Of a DNA stretch of 64,000 nt, positions 60,101 through 64,000 are shown piece after piece. Source of the stretch: Agrocybe praecox (taxonomy: Eukaryota > Basidiomycota > Agaricomycetes > Agaricales > Agrocybaceae); contig OZ024845.1 in the NCBI GenBank assembly GCA_964017145.1, positions 2,790,001 through 2,854,000 of the forward strand, given 5' to 3'. The position numbers and the translations under genes were made by a program. The number at the start of each line of letters is the position of its first letter. The first letter of the stretch is position 1. The notes beneath the pieces are model-generated. The model made no database searches, was not told where the DNA came from, and worked only from the letters and a program-made list of their open reading frames with translations.

Positions 60101-61740
60101 GTTGTATCGGTCAACGTCGACACCAGCAGTGCGTTATCACCCTGTCGGCCCCTAGGGCCCTATCGACCATCCTGTTTAGCTCTTCCTTTCGTCCGCGTCG
60201 TCCTCGGATTGTCTCGCCGCTCGCCTCCCCCAACATAGCCAGTCCTAATGACGTACCCTCTGATTCGTCCTCCCATTCGACGTCATTTGTCTCTCGTGTA
60301 GGTTGTGGCTCTTCCGGGTCATCACGCCTATCCATTCTCTGTTCCTCCGTCTGCGCCATACCCGTCGCCCTCGTATTATCGCCTGCCATACTTTAATATC
60401 TTCCCGCTTTTCCCGTGGTCTCTTTGGTGAGATTCTCTGTGCCCGTGAGGTACGTTTTCGGTTTAATAAAAATGTTCATCCAACTCATGACATATATATT
60501 TGCAGCTTATTTACGCCGCGCAAATGCGACATGCCTTACTTGAATCACTGTAACTCCTGGCTCTGAGACGTGGTTCGTTTCGTTGCTTCATCCCTCCTCT
60601 GCAGGAGTTGTTAACGTCATCACATTTTTTATTCTTCCGTTCTTTAGGATTATGCCTCGACACCGTCATGGAGGGTCAATGCACCTCGGGCTTAAGTCAG
60701 GCTATACATACTGCCGCAACTTTCAGCGGACCCATGCTGGACTTACTCTTCGTGGTTGCCGATTTTCCTTGATAAATTGGACGCAAAATTGATATTTAAA
60801 TTATCGATGGCTGTGTCGTTCATTTATTCATAACTCAGAAAATGTGCGTGTTTTTGTTTCTTTTCTGCTTTTGCTCTCGTTAATATAATCTTTTTTTTTC
60901 GCAGAAATTAGGCTGCAAAACACTGTAGCTGCATTCTCCAACTTTGGACCTCTTTACAGAACCTTCTCGCTCTGACACGGTTCGTTTCGTTCTATTCTCA
61001 TTTACCCGTCTCGTTGCCGACATCATTATTTTCTTCTGTTTTAGGTTTTGGCGGAAAGGGAAAATGTATGAGGGCATTGAATTCAACCGTCCAGATTATC
61101 GCTGTTCTTAGGAGACGTACTCTTCATTTTCTATGCATGGTCATTTTTTACTTTGCATTCCAATTGTCGAGTCGACAGTGGCTGTGTTTCTCGTTTATTT
61201 ATAGCTCGGTTGTATGTATTTTCTGTCTTTTCTTTTCTTCCCGCGAAACGAACAGTTACCTTTCTCAAAATAAGGCAGCGTCAGCCGCTGGAACTTTATA
61301 CACAGCTTATGCTCGTGATAACCTCTGGAGTAATCATGCGCTGGCACTGGCTGCTTGCAGGTCTTACCGCAGGACTTATGTATCGCCGATCATTCAGTCT
61401 CGAAAATAAGCAAGCGTTGAGCCTGATCTACCAGGCCTAGGAAACGTGAGTTGTGTCCCTTTTTTTTTGCTACTATATGCAGCTAGAGATGGCTGGAAGG
61501 ATGCACGCGCACGCTCGCATGCGGAATTCTATAGGTGTTAGTTAGTTGGAATTCACAGATTCGATTGCTGATTTTTTGTCCTACTGAACAAGCGTAGCAC
61601 ATTCAAGCGATATAATATCAGCTGAGATATTAGGCTGTTAATGACGACCCACGCCTGCGAGCTGAATGGTCTCTTACACCACCGTCAACGACAACGTTAA
61701 ACATTAATTGTTGATCATGCATCACGCTCAACCACCTCAC
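57178..61740 (+). repeat. Large dispersed repeat C+D, copy 2
   Basis: Direct copy of 9430-14060. Intron-like signals are conserved: on the minus strand GTGTGTATTTTCTGAC near 58217 to GACTACAG near 58153, and on the plus strand GTACGTTTTC near 60450 to TTGCAG near 60505. Its plus frame 59460-59864 keeps the VQEVVQQIRT ... VDFLGRIHEENG peptide of copy 1. The minus frame 58275-58553 matches copy 1 for its first half and then shifts frame. Confidence 0.7.
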
Positions 61741-62486
61741 TCGATCATCTTGGTCAACACTGCTCGCATGGAACCTGGATGTGTTCGACTCCTCCGTTTG
61801 TCCGTCGTCGGGTTATCTGGATATGAATATGCTTGTTACGCTTCAATGCGATTTTCTTTACTTTGACATCGACCAATGTCAATACGGAGGCAGAGAGGAT
61901 GGATCGGACGGACGAAGATCTAGGGGACGATGTGTTGAATCTGGATGGTTGAAGCTGGAGCTGGTTACCTCTGGATGCGGTAACTGACTACGTGGAGATT
62001 CCAAAGCGAAGAAATTGGGCTGGAATTGAGTAATAAATGCCGTGACCAGGAGGTGGTTGGTCTTTGACATTGCCGCGCTCTTGCCACTCACACCCAGGAC
62101 GTGCTCAACCTCAATTTCTGCATTTGGGTCATCGTTTGGTTGATCTAAACATGCTTCCTATGCTGAGAGAAAGGGCAGTGTGCTCCTCACCTCGAGGGGC
62201 CGTACGAACCTATTTATGGAGGAGTGGGTGAAACTCAAGTATAGAGAGAAAAATTAGACAACTTGAGGAAGGTACTCGGCATCCTTGGCGCTGAACTTCA
62301 ACCACGTACGCCGTAGAATGAATCCCTTTCTGTATATAATCCCCAATATAGATTATATTACTATTTGTATAGTAGACAATAATATCTACTGTTCTGACTG
62401 TACATAACGGAAAGCTGAACGAAGAGGAACAAGATAGGTATACAGTTACTGGGTTATTGTTGGTACTTGTCCCTAGCAGCGCGATT
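61741..62486. other. Intergenic region, no gene seen
   Basis: Only short frames without known motifs. It should contain the 3' UTR of the WD40 gene that ends at 62487. Confidence 0.5.
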
Positions 62487-64000
62487 TCACGATGAGTAAC
62501 ATCCCTCCCATTCTTCACTAATCATTGCTCCTTTGAAGTCGATAGATATATCTCCAGTGCTTGAGATGGTGAGAGTGTTTCGTGGTTGGATAACTTTCAA
62601 GTCGCTCGGAATCCACATGAGCCTCTGGCCTGTCTTTTTGAGCGACGTAATCCAGCCACTCTCTTGTAACGCCCATTCATACGACCCTGAGTTAGGACCG
62701 ACATCCCAGACCCTAATTGAACCATCATCGTAGCTACATATAACCTGTTTGTCGTCTCTGGAGAAGGTGATTGCACTGGACTCAATTGGACATTGGCCAA
62801 CAAGCAAGAGCTCAGCGCAACTTTCGTTTGAGATAAACGACCAAACTCGAATAAATCCATCTGAGCAGATGACGGCGATCCTCTTGCTGTCGTTTGAGAT
62901 GCTGAACAAATCGAAAGAAATTTTTTTTGGGTTTTCACCATAGATGGTCAGAGGTCGAAATGATGTTTTGATGATCCTAAGACATTCGCCAGATACTATG
63001 TCCCAGACTTCGCACAATGTAATATCTGACTCATCTGGAAACATAGGCCGCTGTGCACAGACAGCTAATTCTCTCCCGTTGCTTGAAGCTTGTAGCGGAT
63101 TGATTTTACTCATCATTGTTGTGATGACATTGCCTGTTAGCACGTCCCAGACCACAAGTGGGGAGCGTTGGTGCGGTTCAAAAGCGTCTAATCCGCCCAC
63201 AAGATATTGCTCATTGTCTGCGAAGAGAAGATATGGATATGGGTGGCTGTTTCCGTCCATGACGATCTCTATTTCTCTGCCGTTGCTGATGTCCCATATC
63301 TCGATCACCCGAGCTCGATCGTGTGTCCAAATGTCGCCAGTCTCTTTAATGAATGCCAATTTCCTTCCGCTTCTTGACAAAATGATTGAGTGGTAACGGA
63401 TACCCGAACCAGCATCGAGTTGGATGAGCAAGATTTCTTCGCCAGTTGTTACACTCATCACCTTTACAGAGCTTTTATCAAGGTGAGAAGCAATAATTTG
63501 GCCATTATCAGAGAGTGAAACATGATCTGTCTCCGGAGTTAATATTGCCTTTACTTCAGCCCCTGTCGTTGCATCCCATGCTTGCACTTTATTGCGGGTA
63601 ACGGACACAATCCTTTGACAGTCATTTGATGTTGTAATCTTCAAGACGGCGTGGGAGGTTTTAAACGCATACTCGCCATGTCGTGAATCCCACTTAACTG
63701 GCTTTGACTTGTCCGGGTCCCAGGACCACACACACACACCTTCCCACGTCCCTACACCTATCCGTAAACCATCGGGTGAAAACGCAATGTCAAATGGATC
63801 AGGGCTAGTGTCTATGACCTGTATCATTGTGCCTGTTGATGTATCCCAGACGTGCAGTTTTTTATCCTCCGAAATGGACACAATGTATGTACCGTCGTAC
63901 GAGAAATTGAGTGCCATGACCCAACCTTGTTGAGGAACCTCCATCAGAAGATGCCCATGCAATGTGTCCCATACCTGTGCAGTATTTTTTGAGCCACATG
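62487..64000 (-). CDS. WD40-repeat protein with NLR-type tail (5' part outside window)
   Basis: An uninterrupted frame of about 500 residues that continues off the window edge in frame (GSKNTAQVWDT). The repeats are diverged WD40 blades: LHVWDTSTG, GVCVWSWD, VQAWDATTG, IEIWDISNG, LVVWDVLTG, CEVWDIVSG, IRVWSFIS and IRVWDVG. The tail (ALQESGWITSL, RLMWIPSDL, PRNTLTISS, IDFKGAMISEEWEGCY) has the pattern GW...W-P...N-L-I...W--CY found at the end of many Agaricomycete NACHT-WD40 proteins. So this is probably the sensor end of a third NLR; the NACHT part would lie beyond 64000. Its repeats are not homogenised, unlike genes 1 and 2. An NLR-independent WD40 protein is the alternative. Confidence 0.8.
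   Translation of the reverse strand, partial: CGSKNTAQVWDTLHGHLLMEVPQQGWVMALNFSYDGTYIVSISEDKKLHVWDTSTGTMIQVIDTSPDPFDIAFSPDGLRIGVGTWEGVCVWSWDPDKSKPVKWDSRHGEYAFKTSHAVLKITTSNDCQRIVSVTRNKVQAWDATTGAEVKAILTPETDHVSLSDNGQIIASHLDKSSVKVMSVTTGEEILLIQLDAGSGIRYHSIILSRSGRKLAFIKETGDIWTHDRARVIEIWDISNGREIEIVMDGNSHPYPYLLFADNEQYLVGGLDAFEPHQRSPLVVWDVLTGNVITTMMSKINPLQASSNGRELAVCAQRPMFPDESDITLCEVWDIVSGECLRIIKTSFRPLTIYGENPKKISFDLFSISNDSKRIAVICSDGFIRVWSFISNESCAELLLVGQCPIESSAITFSRDDKQVICSYDDGSIRVWDVGPNSGSYEWALQESGWITSLKKTGQRLMWIPSDLKVIQPRNTLTISSTGDISIDFKGAMISEEWEGCYSS

Overview
This window is nuclear DNA of a filamentous basidiomycete, most likely an Agaricomycete. The signs are very short GT-AG introns (mostly 48-62 nt, with CTNAY-type branch sites), large NACHT-WD40 (NLR-like) genes, a fungal-type cystathionine gamma-synthase, and nested LTR retrotransposons. 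The species cannot be named from the sequence. No rRNA, tRNA, CRISPR array or prokaryote-type operon was found.

Layout. (1) 1-9 kb: an array of spliced-looking repeat modules (minus strand, about 360-996), a 200-N assembly gap (997-1196), then NLR gene 1 (minus, 4899 to the gap). Its upstream region is shared with NLR gene 2, and a second module array (plus) lies at about 7.5-9.0 kb. (2) 9.4-27 kb: dispersed multi-kilobase repeats with no convincing host gene. (3) 28.1-32.4 kb: NLR gene 2, complete, with nine exons and about 1270 residues. Its order is C2-like, helical bundle, NACHT, then six nearly identical WD40 repeats. (4) 35.6-48.7 kb: a Ty1/copia element (minus; 303-bp LTRs, AGTAC target duplication) split by a Ty3/gypsy chromovirus (plus; 361-bp LTRs, GTAGG target duplication). 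The gypsy element shows Tf1-type self-priming signals, a -1 frameshift site and an extra zinc-knuckle ORF after its chromodomain. (5) 49.2-51.3 kb: a broken cystathionine gamma-synthase gene (one in-frame TAG and one missing base). (6) 52.7-54.7 kb: a long-TIR DNA element with a palindromic CACTA-like MITE inserted in its left arm. (7) 56.1-61.7 kb: a second copy of the large repeat at 6.2-14 kb. (8) 62.5-64 kb: the 3' part of a third WD40 gene with an NLR-type tail, running off the window.

How it fits together. This is a repeat-rich, fast-changing NLR cluster. Two NLR genes share exon structure and upstream DNA, so they arose by segmental duplication. Their WD40 arrays are homogenised tandem units that differ at a few recurrent positions, as in allorecognition STAND proteins of other fungi. 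Retroelement and DNA-transposon insertions are recent (LTR pairs differ at 1 of 303 and 2 of 361 sites by eye), and the one metabolic gene beside them is decayed. Exon coordinates come from reading splice signals and comparing the two NLR copies. Family assignments come from motifs recognised by eye, with no database search.
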